Assembly (NCBI GenBank): GCA_002811645.1
Contig: PDIP01000028.1
Location: 21,086-85,085 of the forward strand
Direction: 5' to 3'
DNA length: 64,000 nt
Origin: Corallochytrium limacisporum
Taxonomy: Eukaryota > Opisthokonta
The translations under genes were made by a program, and so were the position numbers. Numbering within the stretch: the first letter of the stretch is position 1; every line of letters starts with the position of its first letter. The notes under the pieces were generated by a model. It did no database searches. It was not told the origin of the DNA and was given only the letters and a program-made list of their open reading frames with translations. Shown here piece by piece: positions 10,172 to 21,040 of the stretch.

Positions 10172-10909
10172 TTACGGCAAGCTGTCTATGATGGAGGCCT
10201 TCATCTGGTTGACAATATTGGAAGGCTGCTGATCTTGCAGGTTGAAGATGCTTTCTATCACGTTGAGCTCTGTTGATGTTGTGTCCATGCCACAGAAGGC
10301 AATGTAATCGTTCACGACCATGCCAGCGCCAACAACGTCGGAGCCGCGGTTGACAGTACCGGCCACCAAGGGCAGCTGCAAGAGGGAGCTAAGTTCCTTC
10401 TGGTCAGCAACTGGCGTCTTGGGGTGAACAATGCCACCTCGATTGCTCAATTTGCAGTAGGTACCCACAAGAACGTTATCTGCCACCGTCTGCCTATACA
10501 CTTCAACTTTAAGAACATCAGCGAGGATCTCTTCAGTCGCCTTGTCGAGCTCTGGATGGACCAGGGCGACGTAGTCGTTGCAAGTGATAACATTTCCAAG
10601 GGCACTGAGACGCTCCTCTACCCGCTGAATCTTCACTGCGTCCGGTAATGAGTTGCGCAAATGCTGCATCTCCTGATCGGTTGTCGAGGACGGCAGCAAC
10701 AGACCGTGGCGGTTGCCCACTGCCATGCGTCCAACGAGACGGGTACCGCCGATGGTTGTGTGCACAATTGGCATGACATCCCCCAGTTCATTTTCGAAGG
10801 TACTGTAGAAGTTTTCCGAGCCACCAATTGGCACCAGGCAGTAGGTGTTGGTGAGCAGGGCGAAGACACCTACGTCATTGTTGTTCTCAAACTGGATACG
10901 AAGGGCCAT
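10172..10909 (-). CDS. EIF6: eukaryotic translation initiation factor 6
   Basis: A 245-residue protein, the exact usual length of eIF6/Tif6. It binds the 60S subunit, prevents premature joining to 40S, and is needed for nucleolar 60S biogenesis. The family hallmarks are present: an N-terminal [28 protein letters not shown] near residue 34, and five pentein repeats ending with the SIFNLQ region. The sequence is collinear with the family with no gap. A poly(A)-like AATAAA follows about 70 bases past the stop. It is one of three genes here tied to ribosomes or translation. Confidence 0.98.
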   Translation of the reverse strand: MALRIQFENNNDVGVFALLTNTYCLVPIGGSENFYSTFENELGDVMPIVHTTIGGTRLVGRMAVGNRHGLLLPSSTTDQEMQHLRNSLPDAVKIQRVEERLSALGNVITCNDYVALVHPELDKATEEILADVLKVEVYRQTVADNVLVGTYCKLSNRGGIVHPKTPVADQKELSSLLQLPLVAGTVNRGSDVVGAGMVVNDYIAFCGMDTTSTELNVIESIFNLQDQQPSNIVNQMKASIIDSLP

Positions 10910-12015
10910 GGTTAATTGATCCCTTGATATCTGTTACTTCTTTCCCGTTCTAGGCTAACTATTTTATTTTCCTAAATCTTCTTCGCAAGAATTCTGGTAT
11001 TGTGATTTTCTTGCTCATGCACACCAGATCAAGGATTCTGTCACAAATGCTTCAGACTATAACTTCATGAAGCAGAGCATACTTTGAAATACCACAAAAC
11101 GATCTGAACAAAGCAGGCCCATGTGAATAACACGAAAACAATATCACATGCCATAAAGGAGAACCAAGAACCAGGACAACTGACGCAGCTGACGGATATC
11201 ATCCTCTTGGCCTCATTTTTGGAAGCATGTACAGGTACGGTTCCCGTTCGATCTATCGTGTGTGTGTGACCCGCCCTGCGTGGGGGGAGCACCTCCGGCC
11301 GAGCGAGACAGGCCGGGTGGGTCGTAGGCCCCTCGAGTGCAAAGAGGGACAGCAGCCAAGACCCCCCCCCACAAAGGGCGAGACAGACTCCGGCGCCTGC
11401 CAGGGCGTGAAAGTATGGCACCGCCAGCTATGCGGTACTTTCACTATGGCCCAGGCGCTATTGAAGCCAATGGGGTGGGGGGGGTGCCATGTGGGACGGG
11501 CGGAAAGTGGGAACCGGGGGGGCAAGCTTTTGAACACTGGCGGATTTTCTCGAAGGAAACGCAATGTGCTTGCCATCAGGAGTTGACTGCGTCGAATAGT
11601 AGGATGTTCTGCGTTTGTGAGTGTGTGTGTGTGTGTGTCTGTGTGTCTGTGTTAGAGTTTCAGCGAACTAAATAGGTATGGCATTTGTTTCCTGCAGGTG
11701 ATCTTTATTCTTTCAGTACCTTTTGTTTTGGGGATGGACTTCACTCTTCAGTACTGAATTAGTAGTATAGGGAACATCATATCTCGATAATATTCCAGAA
11801 GCTGACAGCTATTTTACAGGAAGCACCTTTTGATCTGAAGGTTTGAAGCTAAGTTGTTGTTGTAAAGCTAGCGATCTTTCCATATCAATTCGGGTATTGA
11901 GAATTCTAGAACGAATATCCTTAAACAGTGAACAAAGTAGACAACCATAACACATTTCCAGAGTCCATACTTGTGATTCATTGCCTTATTCATCCTACAA
12001 CCACAAACATTCATC
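10910..12015. other. divergent intergenic region between eIF6 and eIF3g
   Basis: A bidirectional promoter region of about 1.1 kb serving two translation factors. It has G-runs (about 11475-11525), a C-run near 11362-11370 and a GT-rich microsatellite (about 11618-11652). The open frames around 11065-11675 are overlapping low-complexity shadows and not supported as genes. Confidence 0.6.
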
Positions 12016-12909
12016 ATGGCTGCAGCAGCACAAAACCGCTGGGGAGACCAGCTCGACGATCAGTGGGGAGCAGACGAAGAATTGCCGGAGACGCAGGTAA
12101 TTGGTCCGGATAAATCTGGTAACAAATACGTCATCGACTACCGCATTAATGATAAAGGTGAAAAGGAAAAGATTACACAGAGCTTCCGTGTGGTGACCAA
12201 GAAGAACAAGGTCAAGAAAAGCGTAGCAGACCGTAAGACTTGGGAAAAGTTTGGCAAGGCTGCCAACGACCGCCCTGGAGTCGACCCTGCCACCACAGTA
12301 GTGGCCGATGAGATCTCCATGAGCTTCCAGAACAAGAAGAAGGAAGACGCTGCCGAAGGTGGCAAAGGACCTGTTGGTGTCCAAGGCAAGACTAGTGCCG
12401 AGGTCGCAGGCAAGCCGAGTCAGATGGTCGTGTGCCGTATTTGTAAGGGTAATCACTGGACCCTTAAATGTCCCTTCAAGGATTCCGACATGGCCAAAGT
12501 CATGGAACAGGAAGAGACAGAACGGCAACGCAAGACAATGGAGGATCGGATCAAGGAGGAAACTGCAGAGGCCGAGGCAAAGGGCAAGTACGTGCCCCCC
12601 TCGCAGCGTGCTGGCTTCCAGGGCACCGCGGAAAGCCAACGGAGGCAACAGGACAATGCCACTATTCGTATCTCCAACCTTTCCGAGGACACTCGCGAAC
12701 CCGATCTGCTCGAACTCTGCCGCACTTTCGGGCCTGTCGCGCGCATCTACCTGGCCAAAGACAAGGTCACCGGACAGTCCAAGGGCTTTGCCTTTGTCAA
12801 CTACGTGCGGAAGGACGACGCAGTTAAGGCTCTGGAGCACCTGCATGGCTTTGGTTACGACCATTTGATCTTGAGTGTGGAGTGGGCCAAGCCTACTGAG
12901 TCTCGCTAG
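12016..12909 (+). CDS. EIF3G: eukaryotic translation initiation factor 3 subunit G
   Basis: A 297-residue eIF3g/Tif35, a subunit of the eIF3 complex that promotes scanning and reinitiation. The N-terminal half matches the eIF3g domain and starts MAAAAQNRWGDQLDDQW with a YVIDYRIN block. It includes the short zinc-binding CRICKGNHWTLKC (residues about 140-152). A linker rich in Glu/Lys carries GKYVPPSQR. The C-terminal 80 residues are an RRM: RNP2 is IRISNL and RNP1 is KGFAFVNY. Length and domain order are normal, and the ATG follows a clean AT-rich leader. Confidence 0.97.
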   Translation: MAAAAQNRWGDQLDDQWGADEELPETQVIGPDKSGNKYVIDYRINDKGEKEKITQSFRVVTKKNKVKKSVADRKTWEKFGKAANDRPGVDPATTVVADEISMSFQNKKKEDAAEGGKGPVGVQGKTSAEVAGKPSQMVVCRICKGNHWTLKCPFKDSDMAKVMEQEETERQRKTMEDRIKEETAEAEAKGKYVPPSQRAGFQGTAESQRRQQDNATIRISNLSEDTREPDLLELCRTFGPVARIYLAKDKVTGQSKGFAFVNYVRKDDAVKALEHLHGFGYDHLILSVEWAKPTESR

Positions 12910-13102
12910 AACCGTGATGCTATATTGCATGTCATGGTCTTGAGCAGTAGCAATTCCTGGAATACGTTTTGACCACCAGTCATATTATTAAACTCCATTA
13001 CAATAGGACAAAAACAGAGAGGTACGTAATTGTTTACTGCTGTCTATCTTTTTCACTGTGTGATTATGAAAACTTGGTTGGGCTACCTGTTCTTTGTATT
13101 CT

Positions 13103-14566
13103 TTAATGTCCCAATCGCTTCTCGATGCTGGCGTATCGCTCCATGAGCCGTGTGATTTGATTCCCATTACCTAGGGACTGGACTGTCATGCCACAGTGCA
13201 GGAACTCTGTCAGGCGCATAATCCATGGATTCAGCCCTCGCGGGGAGAGTGAGAGGCCAAAGGACAGCGCCAACTCTGGATCCGGCACCGGGGAAATCAA
13301 GCGCATTACAGCGTCTACCTCCTCGGCAGTAAGATTCGAATCCGACTGTTGCGACGTGAATGGCCCATTCAATTTGTTCCCAGTCTGTTGCCGTTGGCAG
13401 AGCCGCCGGTGTACTTCAAGCTGACGGTGGAACCACGTGGCCAAGGAGACCATAAACTCCTGTCCATCTGCACGATTCATGTTGCAGATCGTCACATCAA
13501 TAGCTTCACTCTCTTGGTCACTACCATCGGAGCGGTTCCCGACGTCCAGTAAATTCCTATTCGTATTGCTATTGAAATCATCAACATTGGATGCCATCGA
13601 GCCCCCATAGATTGACCGTGACCGCCGGTCGTGGTGCCGCCCATTAATCAAGGAAGATCCCAGTCTGCTTTGCACAACTTTCCCTTTGCTCCGGGGTGGG
13701 GTGGTCGAAGTATTGTAGTCGTTGCTGTCACGAGTGCTGCTGGCTTTGCTGCTACTTGGTGATGTTGTGGGTTGGCTATCACTACGTGAGCTAATACTTG
13801 TCGTTCGCGCCTCCATTTTCTGCTGTTCTGCTAGTAATTCCCGGACATCAGACCAGGTCAGGCCCTCAAGTTCTTTCTCGGTGTACTCTGCAAAATTTAC
13901 TGTGTGGATATCGACCACAGGCGGTTCCATAACCTTAGGGGCTTTACGATTCTTACCCGAGGTTTTGTCTTGTTGCATCCAGGGTTTGGCCCTGTACAGT
14001 GAACCGGGAGCGGATAGATCTTCCCCCTTGCATGTCGAGCACTGATCCAAATGCATATTGATCAGCGCCACCAAGGGTTCCATGACCAGCTTGTATAGTC
14101 CGAAGAAATTGTCTTCATTGTATAGGACAACGTTCCGTACACCAGTGTGAATCAGGAACGCAATCAAATGAGCTAATCTGTCTTGAAACTGGGCGAATTC
14201 ATGTTCAGTGGGTAGCGATTCGTTGTTGAAACTGATCACAACACACAACGGCAGTCGATTCTGGCACTGACTCCGAAGCGGATGGACCATATGCAGGTCG
14301 CTGTTGTCCCAGGTCCCAAACGTATGCGTCGATCCCTTGTAGGTTCGTTGAATGTTCTGCGTTGGTGTCCGTGGGGCGCGCTTCGCCTGTTCGGTCCAGT
14401 GATCAATTACACCAAATTCGTGGGATAGTTTCCGGCGGTACGGTGCTCGCTGACGCTGATCCCCAAGCAGCACACCCAGAATTAGACTAACCACTGGCAC
14501 TTCCATAAGCCAGCTGACCATGCGGTCAAGGAAGTCACCAAAGACAGGTATGCTTTTCAAGGACAT
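13103..14566 (-). CDS. NUS1: NUS1/NgBR-type dehydrodolichyl diphosphate synthase subunit
   Basis: A 487-residue protein. NUS1 is the non-catalytic, activating partner of the cis-prenyltransferase that makes dolichol at the ER. The C-terminus is diagnostic: DPELALSFGLSLSPRGLNPW followed by IMRLTEFLHCG, and a terminal RLGH that fits the conserved RxG ending with which NUS1 completes the partner's active site. The N-terminus has one hydrophobic segment (residues about 15-36). Between the N-terminal cis-prenyltransferase-like half (RNVVLYNEDN... near residue 150) and the C-terminal block lies a long Ser/Thr/Asn-rich insertion (about 245-345). That makes the protein much longer than the roughly 290-residue human form. 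Its product feeds the O-mannosyltransferase and PIG-M in this window. Confidence 0.85.
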   Translation of the reverse strand: MSLKSIPVFGDFLDRMVSWLMEVPVVSLILGVLLGDQRQRAPYRRKLSHEFGVIDHWTEQAKRAPRTPTQNIQRTYKGSTHTFGTWDNSDLHMVHPLRSQCQNRLPLCVVISFNNESLPTEHEFAQFQDRLAHLIAFLIHTGVRNVVLYNEDNFFGLYKLVMEPLVALINMHLDQCSTCKGEDLSAPGSLYRAKPWMQQDKTSGKNRKAPKVMEPPVVDIHTVNFAEYTEKELEGLTWSDVRELLAEQQKMEARTTSISSRSDSQPTTSPSSSKASSTRDSNDYNTSTTPPRSKGKVVQSRLGSSLINGRHHDRRSRSIYGGSMASNVDDFNSNTNRNLLDVGNRSDGSDQESEAIDVTICNMNRADGQEFMVSLATWFHRQLEVHRRLCQRQQTGNKLNGPFTSQQSDSNLTAEEVDAVMRLISPVPDPELALSFGLSLSPRGLNPWIMRLTEFLHCGMTVQSLGNGNQITRLMERYASIEKRLGH

Positions 14567-15408
14567 CCCTTTGTCTGACTACTCTACGAGCCCATACAGA
14601 AAAGGTGAGGTCACTTCCTTACTAGTTGCTATACCCTTGTCTGGTAATCGAAAGGCTTCTGTCGCTATACCATCTTGCTTAAGTGTACAATATTCATGCT
14701 GGTTCCCAAATTCTTTAAAGCATACAAACTTCACCACGTATCCAGACAGACTGAATATTGCTTTATGTATGGCTGGACATGCCACCTCGCTTCGCGCCCA
14801 GCCGGAAATGATCAATTTACTATATACCTGTCCGGTTGTGCAGATGTTGCAGGCAGCTGATTGAATCGTGTTGTAAACAGAAAAACGGAAGAGAAACTCA
14901 AAGGTTGTGATGTTCGAGCGCACACAGAGTACAAAATTTAGCATGGCAGAGAAACATTGGAATCGATCCACAAGTAAAACACAGTGACGAAGACTGGTAC
15001 GCCCCTGAGAGAATGTGACACGCCCGAAAAGCCAGCGGAAGTGCCCCAACAACCAAGGCCACCATTTCCGAACCGGAAGCCGAGGCAAGCACTCAGCTGT
15101 GGCCAACAAAGGTTGGGAGATGATCGCCAGTGCTCGGGTCTTTCGCTCACCCAGTGCCCCCCGTTTTCCTTCCTGCTCCTTTCCTTCCTTTCCCTTTTCT
15201 TTTTTTTTCTCCCGCCTTCTTCCCCTGATCCTTCTTCGGCTACAACCCCATATTTTTTCCTCACCCCGACATGAAATTTTTTCTGTCCAATTTTTCACCT
15301 CCGCAGCTCGCCTCTCCCAGCCACGACCACACACCGCCCCAAATCCTCCTTTGATTCCGGGGCCCCCGATTTATTTATTCTCTCCCTCTCCTCCAATTTC
15401 CTTTCGGT

Positions 15409-15428
15409 CCCCCCCCCCGGGGGGGGGG
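15409..15428. repeat. perfect C10/G10 homopolymer palindrome
   Basis: Ten C are followed directly by ten G, giving a perfect 20-base palindrome with no loop. Similar but less perfect blocks occur at 44318-44339 and 53203-53222. All three are intergenic. Confidence 0.9.
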
Positions 15429-15566
15429 ATGCTGTCACACTGTCTCCCTCTCTCTTCCCTATCTGTCCGCTCCCGCCCCAGTGTCTTCTGCTCGCTGTAG
15501 AAAGGCAGGGGGCGTCGGTAAGGGGTCCAGTCGCTCTTTGTGGGGAAGGGGAGAGGGGGGACCGGG

Positions 15567-15580
15567 TCGCGCCAAAAAAA
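15567..15580. promoter_or_regulatory. E2F-like site, identical 14-mer to the one at 9777
   Basis: TCGCGCCAAAAAAA, with the core GCGCCAAA. It is about 1 kb upstream of the NUS1 ATG and about 140 bases from the C10/G10 palindrome. Confidence 0.3.
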
Positions 15581-16060
15581 CCAAAACTGTGCTGCAGTGG
15601 GGTTTTGTTTTTGGAAGTTCACATTCCAAGACGAGCGACTCGCCGTGACTCCCTTTCACGGGATATTGCCCCGGCTTTTTTGGTCCCACCGGCTCTTCAC
15701 TCCAACGACACTCTCACACACTCTCTCCCTCCCTCGCTCACCCACTCACCCCGCATGTACACACACACACACACAGAGGTGCACTCATACCAATTTCATT
15801 CTATTGATAGGGCTCGACGTCACATCGCAGAGGTGATTTTATCCAACGATCGCTGATAATCCTTCCAGTTTAGGGGTATTGTGTACCCACAGGATTTTAC
15901 CACCCTCCTGTACTAGGAAAAGTCAAGGGGCGCAGGTTGCGTGTGTGTCGAACTGGGCTCCGCGGAAAAAGAAAATGCCTAGAGCAAGCGGGTGCAGGGA
16001 GGACTTTGAGGTCGGTCGGTGGGCTTGGGGAAGGGCTAGAGATCATACTTTCTCACCTCG

Positions 16061-16075
16061 TCTCCCGCGCAAAAT
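16061..16075. promoter_or_regulatory. strong E2F-like site
   Basis: TCTCCCGCGCAAAAT reads ATTTTGCGCGGGAGA on the other strand, close to the extended E2F consensus TTTSGCGCGGGA. It is 0.8 kb upstream of the ATG at 16880. Confidence 0.35.
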
Positions 16076-16879
16076 AGACTCCCGATTGTCACGTTGAGCA
16101 GGGTTGTGTACAACAAACGACCGCAGATTATTGGCCCCCATCCTCCCAGCAGACGAGAACTACTTGGTGGTTAAGTCGTACAGGACTCTACGATGCAATT
16201 CGAAGGGCCAATCGGCCCTGAACCTGGCGGCCCCCCCATTCAAAACACCGCCCGTTGGAAAGCCCTCTCCTGAGCAGGAATATATTTAAGCGAATCAAAT
16301 ACTAAATGAATAGGGGGAGAGCGCCTTAGGGCTTGCACGAAACAGAACCCTCCCCTAGGGAACGACCTTCGCAAGCGCAGACATAGGCGACTGTACCACG
16401 GTATCCAAGGCCAAGACGGAGCCGGCCGTGGGGGGAGGTTAATCGGGTGCTAAACATTTTGCCCAAGATTTTCAGCTGGGACCCGTCCCCCTTTTTTTGA
16501 CGTATCGCCATATGGACTGGCCCAGTACCAAAGGGGGGGGAAGGGGGGAAAGCGCCGGCAAGCTCCACTCTTTTGAAATGATTGAGAAGGGTGCACGAAG
16601 ATTTGACATTTTTGACCGAAATACTCACTATCCATTGCTCTTCAGCTTAAATTAGCAAGCTTCAATGATCGATAATGGAATCTGGTGGTTATTTAATGGT
16701 CATGGTCAACATGGGCTCTGTGGTTAGTTCAGATTGGATAGGTGCTGAACCCCTTGCTGCAACGATCCGGAACGGGTTGTGTGGATCTTTGTTACGAAAT
16801 TGTACACTAAGTGTGTTAACGACGTGTGATACAACAGGATATCTGACATATAATTGGTACCAGATAAACCTTGAGCACT

Positions 16880-18012
16880 ATGTCAGAGACTAAGACGAAA
16901 AAAGCTAACATGGTGCGCAGGGCAGTCGAGGCCTGGAATCCTTTCAACAGACACATTCCTAAGGCCGACGAACCCAGGCCCATGCACCGTGCTGATATTG
17001 CATGCAGCATGCTGTACCCCCTGTTTTTCTGTGCTTTGGCCGTAGCATGGGCGGTGATCGTGGTGTCTGATCCCTTTTTCAAATGGAATGCCACTGCAAT
17101 CTATGGCATTCCACATCAGGACATGGTCGGAACTGAATACTACGACAAGCTGATCGCTGAACTTCTAGTTGAGGTTACGGATCCTGCTGGGGCCACTACT
17201 TTCGATGCAACCGCCTTCTGGAGTTTTGATGATGATTTCTGCACCTCCAACGTAGGTCGTTACGGGGCACAGAGCGCACAGGGCAGCACGGACTTACGGG
17301 ATGCAGATTCTGCTGGAACCGATTCGAACAAGACTGATACGTACCTCTGCACGCCCGGGTACTATGAAGACGACACCAGTGATCGCGCCGGCGAGTTTAG
17401 ATCTGACCGTGCATTCTCCTGGATTGATCTTGGCGCGGAAACGGGTGAGGTTGTGGTCAATGTGCGCTATGTGCGGAATCCGAACGAGTCTGAACGCGAG
17501 TACGGCGACGTTGGATATCTACGGATTCCGTCTGGCGAGTCCGCCACAGTTGTTTTCCAGCTCTACAATCTTTGGAACCCCTCTGAGCCTGAAGATTTGG
17601 AAACAACAATATTCGCATTGTCCATGACTCTACATGGAACTGGAATTGGATGTGCATCGACCGCCGATGGTGGAGATCCTACTCAGTTGGAGTTCGCCAG
17701 TGTAGGGGACACCGATCGGTGTGTCCGGTTCATTGCCAGTCCCCTATCCATTGAGATCGCCCAGGGGATGGACTACCTAAGTTCTTCACTACATTTGCTG
17801 GTGTAGCAGGCGGCATGATGACCATGACAATGGCAATCACTGCCACTGCTGGTTACCTAGGCACAAAGATCATCCTCGACAAGCACTCAAAGCAGACGGG
17901 CCAGGTCTCTCCGGATGACGGAACACAAATGAAGGATCCGCCTTCAGACATGATGCCCGCCGAGATTTCACGAGAGTCTGCATATTTAAGGTCTGTATCT
18001 ACACCACAATAG
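16880..18012 (+). CDS. two-pass membrane protein, reading frame broken near 17778
   Basis: I do not recognise the family. From the ATG at 16880 the frame gives a short basic cytosolic tail and a first membrane span (about residues 37-58, SMLYPLFFCALAVAWAVIVV). A lumenal or extracellular domain of about 230 residues follows, with several Cys and Asn-x-Thr/Ser sites. That frame ends with unrelated residues at 17806. A second membrane span (FFTTFAGVAGG onward) and a tail of about 50 residues lie in the -1 frame and end at 18012. The two frames meet at CTAAGTTC: one more A in the short A-run would join them with DYL before KFF. This suggests a base missing from the assembly, or a real break. An intron fits poorly because no good GT...AG pair gives the right phase. 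Confidence 0.65.
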
Positions 18013-18058
18013 AATCACTGAATGTCTATGTATTCTCGTTGACCATTTTCTGTATAGT

Positions 18059-20362
18059 TCACTTCTTGTCACTGGAAGAGGGTTCATCATTGGTTTCCAG
18101 CACATCAAAGACATGCTTGTACGGATCCTTTGCCTTTCCATCCTCTGCAACATTGTCGCCAATTGTCTCCCGGTCCTTGGCAGCCCGCCGCATCTGTTCC
18201 TCGTGAATTTCTTGCTGTTTCTGCCACATGGTCTTGTAGATCGAAGACGGTCTGGACATGAGATCGGAATGGGAGCCCTTCTCTATTACCTTCCCGTGAC
18301 CCAGGACCACTATTTCATCAGCATCTACCACTGTGGATAGGCGGTGGGCAATGACAATTGTTGTCTTGTTTCGACTGATTCGACTGAATGCCTCGAGAAT
18401 GTTTGCCTCGGTGGCGGTGTCCAGGCTCGAGGTCGCCTCGTCAAAAAGTAGAATCTTTGGGTCCTTCAGCAGCGTCCGCGCGATGGTGACGCGCTGTTTT
18501 TCTCCTCCGGATAGGAGAAGACCCCGCTCCCCGACCTTCGTGTCGTACTGCTTGGGCAGGCGCATGATTGCATTGTGGACGTCTGCGTCCTTGGCCGCCT
18601 GAATTACTTCCGCCTGACCTGCACCTGTCTTGCCATAGGCAATATTGTAGCCGACAGTCTCATTGAAGAGCACCGCGTCTTGAGGCACGACCCCAATATG
18701 CCGCCGCAGGCTGTGCAGAGTGACCTTAGTGATGTCCTGGCCGTCGATCAGAATCTGTCCCTCTGTTGGGTCCATGAAACGATAGAGCAGGCGCAGGATG
18801 GTCGACTTTCCGGAGCCAGAGGTTCCAACCAGGGCAACCTTCTTGCCGGCCGGTATTGTCAGGTCCAGGCCCTTCAGGATCTGTCTATCGCGGGCTGTTT
18901 CGTATGCAAAGTGAACATTACGAAACTCAATGTTTCCGCCTGAGGTCAGTTGTAAGGGCCGAGCATTTGGACCGTCCACAACCTGTGCATTGAGATTGAG
19001 GATATCGAAGAGAGTCTTCATGTCGATCAGAGACTGCCTGACCTCACGATAAATCGATCCCAAAAAGTTCAGCGGTACGGACAGCTGGAACACAAGTCCG
19101 TTGATCATGACCAGATCTCCAACTGTCATGGAGCCGTCAGCAATGCCTTGTGCCCCCATGATCATCATACCGGTAAGGGCAGTGCTGAAGATGGCGTTCT
19201 GCCCAAAATTGAGCATTGACAAGGAGGTCGTCGTCTTCAGCGCCGCCTCTTCGTACTTGGCAAGAAACCGGTCATACCGATCTCGCTCCCAATCTTCGTT
19301 CTGAAAATACTTAACCGTCTCATAGTTAATGAGGGAATCAATGGCCATGGCCCCTGCCTCATTGTCTGCCTTGTTCATCTGCTGTCGGAACTTGGTTCGC
19401 CAGGATGTGATTGAGAGCGTGAACGCCGTGTAGGTTGCGACCGTGCCTACGGCCACGGCTGCGAAGTTGATGCCGTAGTTGTAGGTCAGAATGCCACTTA
19501 CCAAGCCAACCTCCAGCGCTGTCGGCACAATATTAAAGAGAATCGAGCTGAGCACGAAATTAATTCCTCGCGTACCGCGGTCGATAGCCCTGCTCAGTGC
19601 ACCTGTTTTACGGCTAAGATGGAAGCTGAGGTCCATCTGGTGCAAATGGTAGAAAGTGCGCCTGCTGACCGTGCGGATGGATTCCTGTGCGACCCTGGCA
19701 AATACCGCTTGACGTGCCTCGTGAAAGAGACTGGCTCCTAATCGGGCGGCACCATACCCCAGCATGATCGTACCAGCTGAGATTAGGATACCCGAACTCA
19801 TATCTTGCACCAAAGGATCGTTCAGCTTATCGACAGCGAGCTTGAATAGCCAGGGAACCTGAACATTCAGAACCTTAGCACCAACCAGCAGACTAAGGGC
19901 AACAACGACCCGCGCCCGCAGCCCAGGTCTCCCCTCTGGCCACAGAAATTTCGCAAGGTTCCGAATAATCGTTGCATCGGTGATGGTCGCCTCCTTCTCC
20001 GATGCCGCGGCCAGCTGCTCGCGCGGGGACTTGGTAGGAGGCGAAGACGATTTGGTCCCGTTGTTGTTCCGTAGCTGCCGTGTGCCTGTGGTGAAGGTAC
20101 GCCCATGGGCTTGTGAATGATTCACGGACTGATACACCGACGTGAACCCGGACGTACGCACCTTGGTGCTGTTACTAGCCGGCCGCAGCAGTGACTGCTG
20201 ATGGTGACCGAGTCGAAGTGCCGAGGTTGCAATCGATCTGGCAGTGAACAGAGGCCGGTTGACTAACAGAAGACTGTCAGGAGTGAGCAACCGTCTGCTA
20301 TTGCTGCTCATGGTGCCCTTCAGGCTGTAGGTACCATGCAGAAGGAGCCTGTTGACTAACAT
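18059..20362 (-). CDS. ABCB7: mitochondrial ABC half-transporter, ABCB7/Atm1 type
   Basis: A 767-residue half-transporter of the mitochondrial inner membrane that exports a glutathione-linked sulfur compound for cytosolic Fe-S cluster assembly. The first 100 residues are Arg/Ser-rich and basic, as expected of a mitochondrial presequence. An exporter membrane domain of six spans follows (about 145-430), including NYETVKYFQNE and the NFLGSIYREVRQSL segment typical of Atm1. The nucleotide-binding domain has Walker A GTSGSGKST (near residue 510), signature LLSGGEKQR, Walker B ILLFDEATSSLD and the switch IVIAHRLST. Length matches human ABCB7 (about 750) and the domain order is complete. The 3' end lies 47 bases from the convergent membrane-protein gene. 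Confidence 0.95.
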   Translation of the reverse strand: MLVNRLLLHGTYSLKGTMSSNSRRLLTPDSLLLVNRPLFTARSIATSALRLGHHQQSLLRPASNSTKVRTSGFTSVYQSVNHSQAHGRTFTTGTRQLRNNNGTKSSSPPTKSPREQLAAASEKEATITDATIIRNLAKFLWPEGRPGLRARVVVALSLLVGAKVLNVQVPWLFKLAVDKLNDPLVQDMSSGILISAGTIMLGYGAARLGASLFHEARQAVFARVAQESIRTVSRRTFYHLHQMDLSFHLSRKTGALSRAIDRGTRGINFVLSSILFNIVPTALEVGLVSGILTYNYGINFAAVAVGTVATYTAFTLSITSWRTKFRQQMNKADNEAGAMAIDSLINYETVKYFQNEDWERDRYDRFLAKYEEAALKTTTSLSMLNFGQNAIFSTALTGMMIMGAQGIADGSMTVGDLVMINGLVFQLSVPLNFLGSIYREVRQSLIDMKTLFDILNLNAQVVDGPNARPLQLTSGGNIEFRNVHFAYETARDRQILKGLDLTIPAGKKVALVGTSGSGKSTILRLLYRFMDPTEGQILIDGQDITKVTLHSLRRHIGVVPQDAVLFNETVGYNIAYGKTGAGQAEVIQAAKDADVHNAIMRLPKQYDTKVGERGLLLSGGEKQRVTIARTLLKDPKILLFDEATSSLDTATEANILEAFSRISRNKTTIVIAHRLSTVVDADEIVVLGHGKVIEKGSHSDLMSRPSSIYKTMWQKQQEIHEEQMRRAAKDRETIGDNVAEDGKAKDPYKHVFDVLETNDEPSSSDKK

Positions 20363-21040
20363 TGTTGGTTCTAACCAATATCTTCGATTTAAAAACGTCT
20401 GTTCTGATAACAGGTTTCTCTAACTTCCATGTTGGTATCTTTATCTTTATCGTCGAGTTGTTATTTGGAGAGTGCACCCGTCAGTGACAATGAATGCCAC
20501 CATAGATTCATGCAGTCCAGCAGATCTTCATTGATTTCTAGCACAACACCCTATGTAGCCGCGCAGCGTTGACATTCCCATGATCATGGCACAACAGCTA
20601 TAAACTGTGGACAAACTACGATGAGAGACCAAGTACATCATTGGTCTTCAACTTCTTTACTTCTACATTTCGGTTACAGCTCGTTTGCCTCTCGACAAGG
20701 GGCATGTTTTGGGGAATGTGTTTATACGACACTAGCATTCTCGCCCTGGCGTGTGTGTGGGGGAGTGTGTCATTTCTGTCAGCAGGGACCGCGAAGAGGG
20801 GGGTGCTGGGGTATACTACCAGCAAGCTCGCTTTGACCACCAGCTGCCCCCCCCAAACCCCCCCCCCCTTGTCTCTCTCTTACTCTCCGATCCATAAGAG
20901 ACGATCGAAGCCCACGGGGCGGGGCGCCGGTTGTTACGAGAGGCCAAGAATACCATGGTATTACCATCCATGCTAACCCGCTTTTGCATGGTCCAGTGAG
21001 CAGAGAAGATACGGAGAGAGCAGGAGATGATGACGTTGGC
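20363..21040. other. intergenic, no gene seen
   Basis: Upstream of ABCB7 and downstream of the methyltransferase gene. Two C-runs occur near 20849-20870 and the open frames are overlapping shadows. I see no RNA gene. Confidence 0.6.

Larger units (their letters stand above)
14567..16879. other. 2.3 kb noncoding island between NUS1 and the membrane-protein gene
   Basis: Open frames here (for example 14579-15334 minus) have low-complexity Arg/Glu/Lys or Pro/Ser composition and no family resemblance, so I call no gene. The region contains a pyrimidine tract (about 15165-15215), a C10G10 palindrome, E2F-like sites, an AC microsatellite (about 15760-15776) and an AT-richer final 250 bases before the ATG at 16880. 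Confidence 0.6.

Noticed and set aside
14579-15334. 251-codon open frame on the minus strand
   Set aside because: Composition is low complexity (Arg/Glu/Lys runs), it overlaps noncoding CT tracts, and no domain or membrane pattern is visible.
17770-17790. Programmed -1 frameshift in the membrane-protein gene
   Set aside because: No slippery heptamer and no following structure was seen; a missing base explains the same pattern more simply.
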